64,000 nt of DNA. It comes from Triglochin maritima. Its lineage: Eukaryota; Streptophyta; Magnoliopsida; Alismatales; Juncaginaceae. The stretch's first letter is position 1. The number at the start of each line of letters is the position of its first letter. A program made the translations under genes and the position numbers. Positions 12,467 to 24,529 of the stretch are shown one piece after another. The notes beneath the pieces are model-generated. The model was not told where the DNA came from and did not search any database. It was given only the letters and a program-made list of their open reading frames with translations. Where the stretch lies: positions 18,320,501 through 18,384,500 of the forward strand of contig OY821770.1 of NCBI GenBank assembly GCA_963682175.1, given 5' to 3'.

Positions 12467-14196
12467 TGTAGGATCTACTAGCCCCTAAACTTAGTCTAAA
12501 AGAGGGGGGGGGGGGGGGTGAATATACTAATTAAGGTTTTTAAAGGAACTATGCAAAATTAAAAGATAAGACAATAAATATGAAAGAGAGAACAACAAAC
12601 CACAACTCCGGATGTATAGAGGTTTGGATCCAACCACCGGATCATATTCCTCTCTTACGAATTACTGTTACTCGAGCAACTTCGCGTCCTCCACTAATCT
12701 GATCTCCGTTGCGGGCCGAGATCACGCCTTTACACCACAAGCTTTGTGAACACCCTCGCCTAGCTTGGACCACCTTCTCACAATCCGAGAAGAGCTTCAC
12801 TCCAGAAGATTTGTACAACTCTTGAAGACTAATACTTCAGCAACTAATCTTGAGCACTTGAAATGAATGATGCAATAAAAGGATGGTGATTTCTAGTGAG
12901 AAGATGTGAGCACAAGTGTTTAGAGCAAATTGAGAGTAGTAATGAGATTTGAGCTTGGAGAAAGATTGGGTGATCTTGTATGAGTATTCTCAGCTCTATT
13001 TATAAGCTCTAAACTAGTTCTAGCCGTTGGGATTGAAGTGGTGAAAATATGTGCAAGAAAACACAAATCAGAAAGTGACAGGACACATTTCTGTAGACGA
13101 ACGGTCGACCGGATCGTGTAACACGGTCGACCGTAATTAAACAGTGCGAGGTTCGGTCGAGCGAAGACGCAAATGGTCGATCCAATTTGGCTAGAACTTA
13201 AGTGATCCTCGAATGGTTTATAATACCAGTTCGATCGAAAATGAATAGTACGATAGGATCTGGAAAAGATATGAGTATCAGTCGACCGTGAGTAGAGTTC
13301 CGGTCGACGGGTTGACATGTTGGATTTTAGACAGGATTAAAACAAGTGTAATCGGTCGAACAGAATGAGTTGATGGTTCGACCGAAAATGCCCAATAAGA
13401 ATGGGTCTGGGAAGAATCAAGACGCGGTCGTCCGTTAAGGAGAATTCGGTCGACCGGAAGACTAAATTCAAAATATGGTTAGTTGAGAAAATGTGTATAT
13501 GACCGTTGGAGTATACGACAAGTATAACGGTCATATTTAATACAAATACGGAAATACAATCGGTCGAACAGATAGGAAGTTTCGGTCGACCGAAGGTCTC
13601 ACTGACTGGACACGTGTCGACAACTGATAAGCTGAAAGCTTTGTATATGATAAACTAATTCCTATCACTCGACAAAGTGCAACGGTCGAACCAAACAATG
13701 GTTTCGGTTCACCGATTTCAGACATGCAAAGAGGTTTGAAGAAACGGTCGAACGTGAATTGTATGTTGGTCGACCGTTTAAGACAGATTAAGTTTCCTGG
13801 GAAGGTCTGTTGAAATTCGGTCGAACCAAATGGTTCTATTGGTCGACCGTTTTAGTGCAGATTTCCTGTTCTACGATTCTAATGAGTTTCGATGATTTTC
13901 TATTGAAGTCTAGGATAGTTGGAATGTAGTGTGAGACTTCTATAGGTATTCTAAGTGTTATGCAATGCAATGAATCAAAGATTTCAAGTGCCAAGTTACA
14001 TTTGTAACCTAAATACATGGAATTTAAACCTAGCTACGCTTCAATCTTCATCTTTAATTCAACTCAAACTTGATTCCTGAAACGTTAGATAATACACGTA
14101 TATGCAAGCAATGATCTTTTAATTTGATACATGTTTTTATAGATATGTTGATTAATTATCAAAACGGATTAACGATTATTAGCCAAAAAACCAACA
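12467..14196 (-). repeat. Copia 3' LTR C, minus orientation
   Basis: On the minus strand the LTR begins TGTTGGTTTTTTGG, directly after the tract that reads TCAAAAAAAAAGAGAT, and ends ...AGATCCTACA at 12467 (1730 bp, TG...CA). Near its 3' end it has the C-rich run common in Copia LTRs, seen here as 15 G on the plus strand (12504-12518). A dense set of CGGTCGACCG-like pairs fills 13102-13850. It belongs to the same broad Copia type as LTR B1 but is not the same family at the sequence level. Confidence 0.78.
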
Positions 14197-14460
14197 ATCT
14201 CTTTTTTTTTGACGATGACAACTTATCAATCTAAATACATGTTTAAATTTAATTTTTATAATTAACAATCAATATCTAAAGCTCCCCCTATATTGTAGCT
14301 CCCCCTATCGATAAACATGTATTTATTTATCCCCCTATGACATAATCAAAAAAAATCTCATGAGACAATATGATATACAATTTAAGCATAATCATGAGAT
14401 AGAGTAACATAAGCGAAAATATTAAGCCAAAAAGTAGAGAAAACAATATACTCAACCTAA
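14197..14460 (-). mobile_element. Sirevirus-like Copia 3' internal tail with repeated purine tracts
   Basis: Right of LTR C the plus strand shows three C5-type tracts (AGCTCCCCCTAT twice and ATCCCCCTATGAC), which are repeated purine tracts on the minus strand. Multiple purine tracts before the 3' LTR are a known hallmark of Sirevirus Copia elements, so this is probably the end of a truncated one. The right boundary is uncertain. It lies close to the ubiquilin promoter. Confidence 0.6.
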
Positions 14461-14741
14461 TCGTATATGTCAATCATATATGCTTTCTAAAATCAAAACA
14501 GAGGTCTAAACGTACAAGAGCAGAAAAAACAACCCGAATAGTCCGAAATAAGAGAAAACACCGAATGTTCGGACAAATTCCCCACAATACATAAATAAAT
14601 ACAGGAAGCATATCCCAAACTTGGGAGAAACCCAAATCAAACCTTGTCTTCCGAAAACACCCCTCTCCGCCCTTCATTCCTTCCTCCCACTCATCCTCCC
14701 CTCTAGGGTTAGGGTTTCGACTTCCGATCCCCGATCTCGCT
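14461..14741 (+). promoter_or_regulatory. Ubiquilin promoter-proximal region and 5' leader
   Basis: A pyrimidine-rich leader (14645-14702) and a telo-box-like TAGGGTTAGGGTTT (14704-14717) precede the ATG at 14742. Such motifs are frequent in leaders of broadly expressed plant genes. A weak TATA-like ATAAATAAAT lies near 14590. The Copia tail upstream leaves fewer than 300 bp of apparently gene-specific sequence. Confidence 0.55.
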
Positions 14742-17700
14742 ATGGCCAGCGGTGACTTCGGTGCCGCGGACGCGTCCCTCGTCAAGATCAACATCCGCTG
14801 CTCCAACGGATCCAAGTTCGTGGCGCAGACGGCCCTGGATTCCACCGTCAGCGCGTTCAAGGACGTCGCCTCGGATGTCTCCGGCGTGCCGAAAGAGCAG
14901 CAGAGGTTGATCTACAAGGGGAGGATCTTGAAGGATGACCAGACTCTCGGTAGCTACGGTATGGGGGCTTTCGCTTCGGGTCTTGGCCGTCAATTTTTGT
15001 TATATTTGTCTTTTTAGGGTTTGAGTTGTTTCAATTTCTTGGGAATTCCTCTTATTAGGGGGGCTTTAGATTCCCCAGAAGATAGGGGAAACAATTCTCT
15101 ACTTTTTTTTTGATTTCTGCAAGATAAGGGGTTTCTGTATTACATTTGATGTTTGGAAACCATAGGTAACACTGCAAAAATAATCAGCAATTAAGCAGCT
15201 TAGGTAACACTGCAACAATTGTTCAATAATACTCAATTTGTGGATTGAGTTTAATGAAAATTTATGATATAACTATTCAATTTTCCATCACTATTCAACT
15301 TGTAAATAATATGTAAACCACTATTAGATCTTCATAAGATCCTCTGAAGGCATCAGCACTGTTCATGCACATGCATTAAAATATTATTTCACCAAGAATA
15401 AGGATGGTATTTATCCACAAACTGGCCTATTTTTGTTTTAATTAACATAAGATTTATGCTTGAGCTTATGTTCACTGATTGATGCAAATAATAGATATTA
15501 ATACATGCATAAAGGTATTAATGTGGTTGGTTCCTAAATCTTTGTATATCATATTTGGTTCTTTACTTCTCTTAAAATTAAAATGAAGTTATGTTGCTGG
15601 CGTTCATGTATTGCTTGTTATCGACATGTACCCTATATTTCCAATTTGTAAAGTTGTAAGATAAGCACTTACCCTATATAGTAATATAAGTGTAGGCCTA
15701 TTTCAATCTCCTCCATGGGAGGTAGGAGCTATAAGGCACTTTACCTCAGTGAAAACTACAAAGATATAATGGTATCAAACTTTAAATTTAACAATTTTTC
15801 TCCATCATTTATGTATTCCAAATTATTCTTCTAGCTCGATGCTTCTGCTGAGAATAAAGATAAAGTATTGTGCCTGAAAGCTATTTAATACAACATTTTT
15901 TTGATCGGTTACTATTTAATACAACTTAATTATTGAAATATGTTATAACTTATAAGTTTCATGAAAGTAACTTTCAAATTTATGAATTTAGGTAGCTTGC
16001 CGAAAAGAAAGTTTATGTATTGTGCCCATGAAATTCTTCAGAAGAATATACCTATTGAGATATTTCTTGAGTCATCATAATGACTGTACTTTTTATGTTT
16101 TGGCCTCTGTTGGGTGTTTCAATAGCCATAAAGTCCTTTTTTGCTTCTATATATTTTTTGGAACTTACATATATACATAAACCAATTTCATTTTTGCTTG
16201 GTGCATTTATGAAGCTCATGGGAAGTGCTTAACGACAGAGACAGTAAAAAATGCACCCTGATTCTTATGGAAATTGTAAATCATGTGCTTCATTTTGAGT
16301 TTATTGGTTTTCCAAACCTGTTTATTTCTGTAGGCTTATCTGAAAAGTCTTTTTAACTGTACTATCATCCTAACATTGTCCCATCTCATAGCTTTCTTCT
16401 GACCGATGTGTTTTTGGTTTTTGCATTATGCTTGCTAATCAACCTAGAAATATGCATCCCACAAATATAAAATCTCTAAGATGCTGCTGCATACTTGCAT
16501 ATCTTTTCTAAGACAAGCCGTTTTTTCTTCTAAAATATAATGAAAATAGCGAAAAGTGCCAAATGAGAATCTGTGTAATCAAAGTTTTGAGTTCTTTTTC
16601 TAGATATTTCAAAATTTTCAATGTTTTGTAGCCTGCCAAGATAGTAGTTTGGGTTTTTCGGCAAATCCATCTAGCCATCTACTATCTGTCTACTCTTGCT
16701 AGTTATTTTTTCTTTGCAAAATTATATAGTTTTACCTTTTCATTTAAGCATCTCGTCATTTTCTAATCTTCATAGCCAAAATTGAGAAGCCTACTGTATC
16801 ATGTCTTTATTGAACAAGCACGAGCGTCAACTGTGAACTTGTGTATGTAGTCTTGTTTTATCTTGTTGAGACAAAATGTACCTTAAGTCCATACACACAA
16901 CTGAAATATTTACTAAATGACACAAAATATAGTATATTATGCTTAATAAAAGTTGTATGTTCAATGCTTCACATTCACGTCCTGCTTGTTATTTTTTTTA
17001 TCGGTATGTCCTGCTTGTTACTTGTTTGTATTTTTTTATATTTATTGTTAGCTTGTAGTTTGTGGTTTGGTGGTAGTGTTATTGGTCGATAGACTTCTTT
17101 TGTTTGCTTTCAAATGAAATGTGAACTCGACTTAATATTTACTTGTCCACATTAGAACTTTTTTCCTTGGATTGTTTTTGATGTTGATATATATTTGATT
17201 ATTTGTGTTTTGTTATTAATTTGCATTTTAATTTTTGTTGAATTTTGAATATCAAACATACTTTTTGCTACAGACAAATGGATATGTAATTTTCCTTGGA
17301 TGTTTCTTTATTTTCTGCAGTCAACAAGGAAATTAATTAAAGATAAATGGTGGAAAGTGGAAACACTATGTCTTGCCATCTTTCTTACATAGGTTATTAG
17401 AAAGAGACGAATAGAATATGTTTTTAGGAAGATGTTTGAATTCATTGTCCTTGCAATGGTTTCACCTTGTAATGAAAATTTGCACTGGATAAGATTGTCA
17501 AGTCTCCTTATGATTTATATAGTATGATGTGGCCTTGTGTGTTTCAAATGTATATGTATTAGATGTCAGGCATCTTTATGATTTATAGTATGGTAAAATT
17601 GATACAAGACATGGAAAATTCCTATGGCTGTGTATGCTACACATTCTAATGGAAGAACATCTGATTTTAACAGTAAACCAGTGTTGCTTATGTTGTCTAT

Positions 17701-19993
17701 GCGTATTGTGTGGCCAAGTTTGGACAAAGTGTAATTTTGTTTCACTTGATGCTCTCTATGATGTGCTCAGGTATGGAAGCAGATCACACTGTTCACCTGG
17801 TTCGTGGTTCTGCACCTGCAGCCCCAGCACCTGCCAACCCAGTGACACCTACAGGAACAAATCTCGGAGCTTCAGCAAATCCAACTAGTACCAATGAAAC
17901 AGGTCCGAGGAGTATGGGAACTGGTGAAGGTGGGGGTTTGGGAACTGGTGGCCTCGGGGGTATATTCCCTGGGCTTGGTTCCTTTGGAGGGAGTGGAGCC
18001 TCTGGTCTATTTGGAGCTGGACTTCCAGAGCTTGACCAGGTGCATCAGCAGCTTGCACAGAATCCAAACATGATGAGAGATATAATGAACATGCCTATGG
18101 TCCAGAACCTTATGAACAACCCCGATCTTATGAGAAATTTAATCATGAACAATCCTCAAATGCGTGAAGTGATGGACCGTAATCCTGAACTTGCTCACAT
18201 CCTTAATGATCCCAGCACCCTACGACAGACATTGGAAGCTGCAAGAAATCCTGAACTCATGAGGGAAATGATGCGGAATACTGATAGGGCGATGAGCAAC
18301 ATTGAGTCTTCACCGGAGGGATTCAACATGCTCAGGCGCATGTATGAAACTGTGCAGGAGCCTTTGCTGAATGCAACTACAATGGGTGGAGACTCTGGAA
18401 CAGATTCTGTGTCCAACCCGTTTGCTGCTCTTTTGGCTAACCAGGCTGGATCTCGAAGTAGGGATCAGCCTGCAAATCCCTCAACAACTGGTTCAGAATC
18501 TGGAACACCTGCACCAAACACTAACCCTCTTCCCAATCCTTGGAATGGTGCTACTTTTTTTTCAACTTCTGATTGCATGTACTTTATATGGCATTGTGGA
18601 ATAGTAACCAACTTTTGCTCCCTTTTTCATTGAATTAATGAATAGCTGGAGGTGGGCAGACCAACAATGCAAGACCACCGTCTGCAGGAGCAGATGCAAG
18701 GGCAACTGGAATTTCTGGACTAGGTGGACTTGGCTTACCTGATTTGGAACGAATGCTCGGTGGCTCACAAGACTCTTCCCCTTTTACTCAACTGTTGGAG
18801 AACCCTGCAATAGCACAGAGAATGCAGAGTCTCCTTTCTAATCCCCAGCTTATGAACCAGGTACTTACTCCTGATTTTTATGCTTAATCTTTGCGAGCTT
18901 AGAATTCAACGTTTGAGTTCTTATCCTGTGCTACTGTTGGATTCCAGATGCTCAGTAGTTTCGACCCTAACAATACAATGGGTTCAAATGCCCAAATTAG
19001 AGAGTTGATGCAGAATCCTGAATTTCTTCAACAGATGACTTCCCCTGAGATGTTACAGGTAGATGTGTAAGGAAACATTGGGAATAAGTGTATTTGGCAG
19101 ATTTCTAACTTACATTTTTATTTTTGCAGCAAATGCGTGCTTTGCAACAGTCACTCTCATCCCTTGGCCTACAGCGACAGGGGCGGTAATTAAAGAACTT
19201 ATTTCTACATCTCACATTCTCACTTCTGACTCATTACTATGAGGTTTTCTAGAAGTATCTGTTTTCTTGGGGTCGATCTCTGTTATTCTCTTATTAATTT
19301 TGACATGCTATTAGCGATGTTTGTTTTCATTTGTGTTTTTTCCCCTTTTCTAATTCGCATTGCTCGTGTGACATGAAACTTATCTATGCCTAACCTTTCT
19401 GCAGTGAGCAAAATCAAACGGACACCACTGGCACTGGTGAGGAATTCATTTTTCTTCTCCTAATTAAATCATGGCTGTTTCCATGAACTGATGACAGTAG
19501 TTCTTTCCCACAGTTGACAGTTGTTTATTAAAATTCATTATTCATCTTGTAAAATTAGGAGTTGTTTCATTCCTATGATCCAGTAGAGGTTCAGTAAGTC
19601 GCAAGTACGAGCAAGTAGAAAACCTGTGTACATTTGCTGCGAATTTTCACTTATTTCCTGTGTGTTTTCAGGAGCACCAAATAACAACGGACTTGAGTTC
19701 CTCATGAACATGCTCAGTGGAGGTGCAGGGCTTGGTGGATTGGGTGTTCCTAACCCCTCAAATTGTTAGTATACTTGGAACTGAAGTAATGAAAATCTTT
19801 AACATCCCTTACTGCAAACTCTGAAACATTCTATTATTTTGCAGTACCCCCTGAAGAACTTTACGCCACCCAGCTTGCCCAGCTTCAAGAGATGGGCTTC
19901 TTCGATACCCAAGAGAATATTCGTGCACTTAGCGCAACCGCAGGGAATGTCCATGCTGCTGTTGAGCGTCTGTTGGGAAATCTTGGTCAGTAG
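14742..19993 (+). CDS. DSK2: Ubiquilin / DSK2-type ubiquitin receptor
   Basis: This is a shuttle factor that binds ubiquitinated proteins through its UBA domain and the proteasome through its UBL domain. Predicted coding exons are 14742-14958, 17771-18547, 18646-18860, 18948-19058, 19130-19185, 19405-19436, 19672-19764 and 19845-19993. All joins are GT-AG, keep frame and total 1650 nt (549 residues plus stop), close to the usual DSK2 length. Residues about 14-87 form the UBL ([33 protein letters not shown]). STI1-type Met/Asn/Gln-rich repeats occur around 156-260 and 376-455. Residues about 503-547 form the UBA ([23 protein letters not shown]). Intron 1 is 2.8 kb and splits the UBL; reading through its donor gives a short truncated frame. 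No broken residue was seen. The splice sites are my reading and lack transcript support. Confidence 0.93.
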
Positions 19994-20602
19994 ATTCTTT
20001 TTAACTTGTGAAATGTCTATGTTGCCGAGTTATCTTCTGAAGATGGTTAAATATACGAGCATCCGGTTTTAGATTCAGAACCAGATTGGTGAAAATGCTT
20101 TTCAACTTGTTGGGTATCGTAAATCCATTTCATCTGTTGCTGATTTGAGATATTCATGTATGTATATACGAAATTCTATTTAAAGTGTTTGCCCTTTTAC
20201 TCTTGTGACTGTTCAAAAGCGCAACTGTTGATACCGTACATTGATAAGAACTATCTTTACAAGGATGGATTTTGTTCCAGCTCAAGTATGATTCCTTTTC
20301 TGTCACCTGTTCGTAGTTTGGTTTGTCGTTTTTCAGCTTATTTCAGATAATTTTGCTCTGTCAAACTTTTGTCCCGTGTCCAGCCATTTAATGTTATTAA
20401 AGTATCAGCTGTATGGTTGCTTCGGTGTATATCAGTTTTGATCCTAACCGAAAATCGACCATATACAAATTCAATTTGGCTTCGTTTTATCGATGCATGG
20501 ATGTTGGATGTCCTGAGAACTTGGTATTGAAAAACATTGACCAAATCCCAGTTCATGGGTTAGTTTATCTAATTTTTTGTCATATATATTATCCTACCCA
20601 TT
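19994..20602 (+). other. Ubiquilin 3' flank, likely including its 3' UTR
   Basis: AT-rich and without coding sequence. The 3' UTR and poly(A) site should fall here, but I could not fix the end. Confidence 0.5.
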
Positions 20603-20859
20603 TAGGGTTGTCAATTTTAGTTCGGCTCGATAGCTTAACTCGAAAAACGTTCGAGTTTAGTTTAACTTGAAAACAAAAAAATCTTCAAACTTGGTTTGGT
20701 AAATGAACTGTTCGAATTCGGAAAAAAATTAATGTTCAGTTCGATAGTTCGTTCGAATTTTTTATTTTCCTTTCATATATATTTTTATATATTTTGTAAT
20801 AACATAAAATAATACTTATGATTCAAAAATTCGTTCAACTCGGTTCGTTTACACCCCTA
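20603..20859. mobile_element. hAT-type MITE
   Basis: The 257-bp unit begins TAGGGTTGTCAATTTTAGTT and ends GGTTCGTTTACACCCCTA. The ends are imperfect inverted repeats of the TAGGGGTGTAAACGAACCGA type common in plant non-autonomous hAT elements. The interior is AT-rich with several TTCGA words. The 8-bp flanks are only loosely similar, so the duplication is degraded or the boundary is off by a base. Confidence 0.65.
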
Positions 20860-23336
20860 CACTCATCTATGAGCTTGGGTTTAACACCGATAATATTGAG
20901 ACATTGCACTTTTGCGTGAAAATGCAAATTGATTTAAAATATCCGTTTTGTACGATCTTACTATTTGGATTAGTTAAAAATAAAACCGGAGATGTCTACA
21001 AAAAACTATTAAGTACATTTAAACCAAATTGTGTTCTTGATGTTTATTCTCATGAATGACATTTGTGGATAACTTTATGTTTAGCCTAACAAACTTAACT
21101 ATAGACCTTTACGTTTAGCTTAACAAAGTAAACTAACTGATTTTTAAAAGAGTTCTTTTTTTAATCAATACCCCTTATTTTACATTCTAATACCCTCAAT
21201 ATTCTCCACTATAATTATTGTTGTTCATACCCTCCACTTCCATGATGTTTGAGTAACTTGAGTCAACTTTTTTTGTTTGTGTAATACTCTTCTGTGGTGC
21301 CATTGAAAAACACCTTAAATCCCACAAAATATGTTAGTCAGGACTCAGGACTCCTTTATTTTTTCTCGGTGCTTGAAAACTGTAGACCTCCCATACCTTT
21401 TTCATTCTTCGATTGCCCTACTTGTTTCAAAATAATTCTCCAGAGGCATTGAACATGTTATTTAGCTTATGCCTATAATGTGCTTGGATATGTTTGGTCT
21501 GAACTCTAAACCAAAATGCACATATTTGCAAGTAGTAATGTGGCACGTAAGCTAACAACGTCGGTGCGGTTTTCACATTATTGTTCTAAGAGAATTTAGG
21601 GTCTAAGTTTTTCAGTAGAACAAGTTTACAACTCAACATTGGATTTCTAATTAAATATTACATTTGTAATCCAATATTCAATAGTCCAACACAAAGGAGG
21701 GGGTAGCACTCAAGTTGGTCAATCTAGGTTGGTTTTCTTAATGTTTCAAGTTATGACTCCTTCAATGTTATGAAATTGTAATTTTTTTTTGGAAGTTTCA
21801 TCTATGTTTTTTGGATTTTAACAAACTCACAAATGCTGGTAGAGTTCTCAATAGTGAAGAAAAAAGAGGACGTCAAGCTATGAGATTTTGCTGCAACACA
21901 TGCTCAAGTAAATAATGATGTTCACACAACTCAAGCCTCAATCTTTAGCAAAAAAACAACGGGCATGAAACCAATTTTAACGTTTTAGATGAATACTCAA
22001 GCAAAAAATTGGTTTAAAAACCAATAACGACAACACATTATTAATTTGATACTAACACATGTGTCCCACACTAACACATGTGCGTCAACGCAATTTTGAT
22101 TGGGAAGAATAGGTATCACTTCAATTTAACCAAAAACATTAGTACATGGCTATATTTAACTTTTTTAATGGGTACCCAAACAAAAAAAAGGAAGCTGAAG
22201 TGAAAATATTTGGGCCTACTGGCCTGGAGATGTTTTTTTTTTTTTGAAATAGGGCTAGAAATGGAATGTTGCACGACCAATTCCTCCTGAGTGTCCATGA
22301 GCACGTTTGTGGTCCCAATATCATTGTGGTTGATTCCAAGTCGGATTAAGTTGATTCTACTTAATTCTAGACTCCCGGTGGTGCGAGTGGGGTGTACTAG
22401 GGGTTGGGAGGAGGGTCAAGTCATTTCTCTAGATTTTGGGAATTTCATATAGTTTTGCCTAATTTCATCTAGTTTGTAAAGATTCTTGGAAATTTCTCTG
22501 TCTTGGATTTTACCTATTTTCTAATGACATCATAGTATTTTGACCCAGTTTGGAATTTTAATCCTTTTAAATTTCAATCTCCTGAGTTGTTCTTATAAAT
22601 TGTGCTCCCTCTTTTACTTTGAATTCGTGACACCATCCCTAGGTGCAAAACGCATCGAAAGAGAAATTAGAGCAAGTTGATCTATCTTAATCTTGGTTGT
22701 GCGACAAGAGATTAGTTGCACGAACGTTAGTTTTGTGGCCGCTAATAAGGACCAATAGCTAAAGTTTGTCATTAGTGCTCACTTAACTTTTTAGTAATAA
22801 TTAGATATGTTTGACATATCTGTTAGATTCTTAGAACGATTCGATCAATCTTGATTCAAGGATGAAATAAAAGAAGTGACATTCTTTCCTGTGAATCATA
22901 CTTGTCAAACTAGAAATACCCTTACACTTGAGGTCAAGTTTAAAGCCTCAAAATTCTTGCGCACCAAATTTCACTCTCTCCTTATCTGAATGCACACTTT
23001 TTGACCATCTCTCCCCATTCCAGATTTTCTAACAACCAATACTTTCCAAGCTGCCGTGTTTCGTACTATTCTCGTGGTTGGTATTGGTTATTTTCTAGCT
23101 TGACCACTTGAAGCTTTGCAAAGAAAATATTTGTCGTATTAATAATTTTATTGTCTATGTATATTATGCTAATATTTGTCAGTCCCTTCCGAAGCCTAGA
23201 AACCAAACCTGAGACGTTGAATCCTGAAAGTTGAATACTGGACTTAGTGGTGGAAATTGTTGATATTTAATACCAATAAATAACTTAAAATAGAGAACCA
23301 GAAAATGGAATAAAAAATATCAACATAGTAACCAAG
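20860..23336. other. Intergenic stretch with no recognised gene
   Basis: AT-rich sequence with scattered short open frames that show no coding character. No LTR pair, inverted repeat or protein homology was recognised. Confidence 0.6.
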
Positions 23337-23569
23337 TGTTATAAAATAAATAGACATGAAGCAAATGAGATGAAGATTTAGGGGAGAATAATTGTTGTAT
23401 TTCATCATCGTCATATTACATTGCACAACCTCATATATATACTTATAGAGGTGTGTATAAGTTACAAGTCTATACTAATTGAAATATAAATGTAAATACA
23501 AGAGATGTTACAATTGGAAATGAAGATGTTGGAAGGTGAATCATCCATCACATGAATATTCTCATAACA
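23337..23569 (-). repeat. Element H 3' LTR
   Basis: 233 bp, nearly identical to 33071-33306. It is flanked on the outside by CCAAG. Confidence 0.78.
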
Positions 23570-24034
23570 CTACACATTGAATGATCACCGTTTGCTATAC
23601 GCTTTTCGGTCTGCCTCGTTAAAAACCTTGCCAAGTAAAACCCTATGGGACAAAAACTTGGTGAAGGAAAAAAGAATGCAGAACATATAATTCTCATTGT
23701 TCATTTATTATACATTTTCAAACTCTTTTAAATAATATGACGTTATGTTCATGTCTTGTTAAAAACTTTGCTATAAATCCAGTGGCAAAATAACTCAGGA
23801 GAAAAGAGTGCATGACATACAGTAACACAATTATACAAGTTGCCTCGTTAAAAACATTTAACCAATAAAACCTTGTAGGACAAAAATTGATAAAGGGAAA
23901 AAGAGTACAACTATATTGCATACATAAACAATCATTGTGAATGTATTAGATCTAGTTTTATATACAATATATTTTATGACGTTCTAGGAAATGGATTTCA
24001 GGTCCTAATCCAACCTCTTTAGTTATAGTTATAG

Positions 24035-24035
<1 letters not shown>

Positions 24036-24099
<64 letters not shown>
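24036..24099. repeat. (TA)n microsatellite
   Basis: About 32 uninterrupted TA dinucleotides inside element H, directly after degenerate AGTTAT repeats. Confidence 0.95.
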
Positions 24100-24100
<1 letters not shown>

Positions 24101-24529
24101 CTCTATTTTTATTTACACAGTACTAAGACAATCTCTCGTTGGTGTGTTTTCCAGGAGAACTTTCTTTATATAATCTCTTTATATATTTGAATCATCGTAA
24201 TAATTCTCTTCTGGAGAATGTTCAAACTGCAATGAGAAAAATAGTTGATTTTTCTCCAGTCATTTATTTTATTGTCATTCAAATATTTCATGGGTCTTTA
24301 ATCTCTTCAGGAGTTCCTTTCGTATCATTCTTCGAGATGATATGCACATTCTCTTTGTTTGTTCATATAGTGATTTTTTCATAAATTATATCACATATCT
24401 TCATTATAAATTACCTTGGGCAATTTAGTCTTTCATGGACTCTTATATATATAAAGTGACTTATACAAATTTGCATTCATAACATATCTGATATACTTAT
24501 CTATATTTATGTTATACTGATCAAGTAAC

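Noticed and set aside
12504..12518. Run of 15 G as a possible quadruplex or assembly gap artefact
   Set aside because: C-rich runs are normal near the 3' end of Copia LTRs, and this one is in the expected place. Exact length may still be a sequencing error.
14959..15017. Extension of the first ubiquilin exon to the stop at 15015
   Set aside because: The frame runs into intron 1. The GT donor at 14959 joined to the exon at 17771 restores the conserved end of the UBL domain.
17885..18067. Antisense frame over ubiquilin exon 2
   Set aside because: Shadow of the real plus-strand coding exon.
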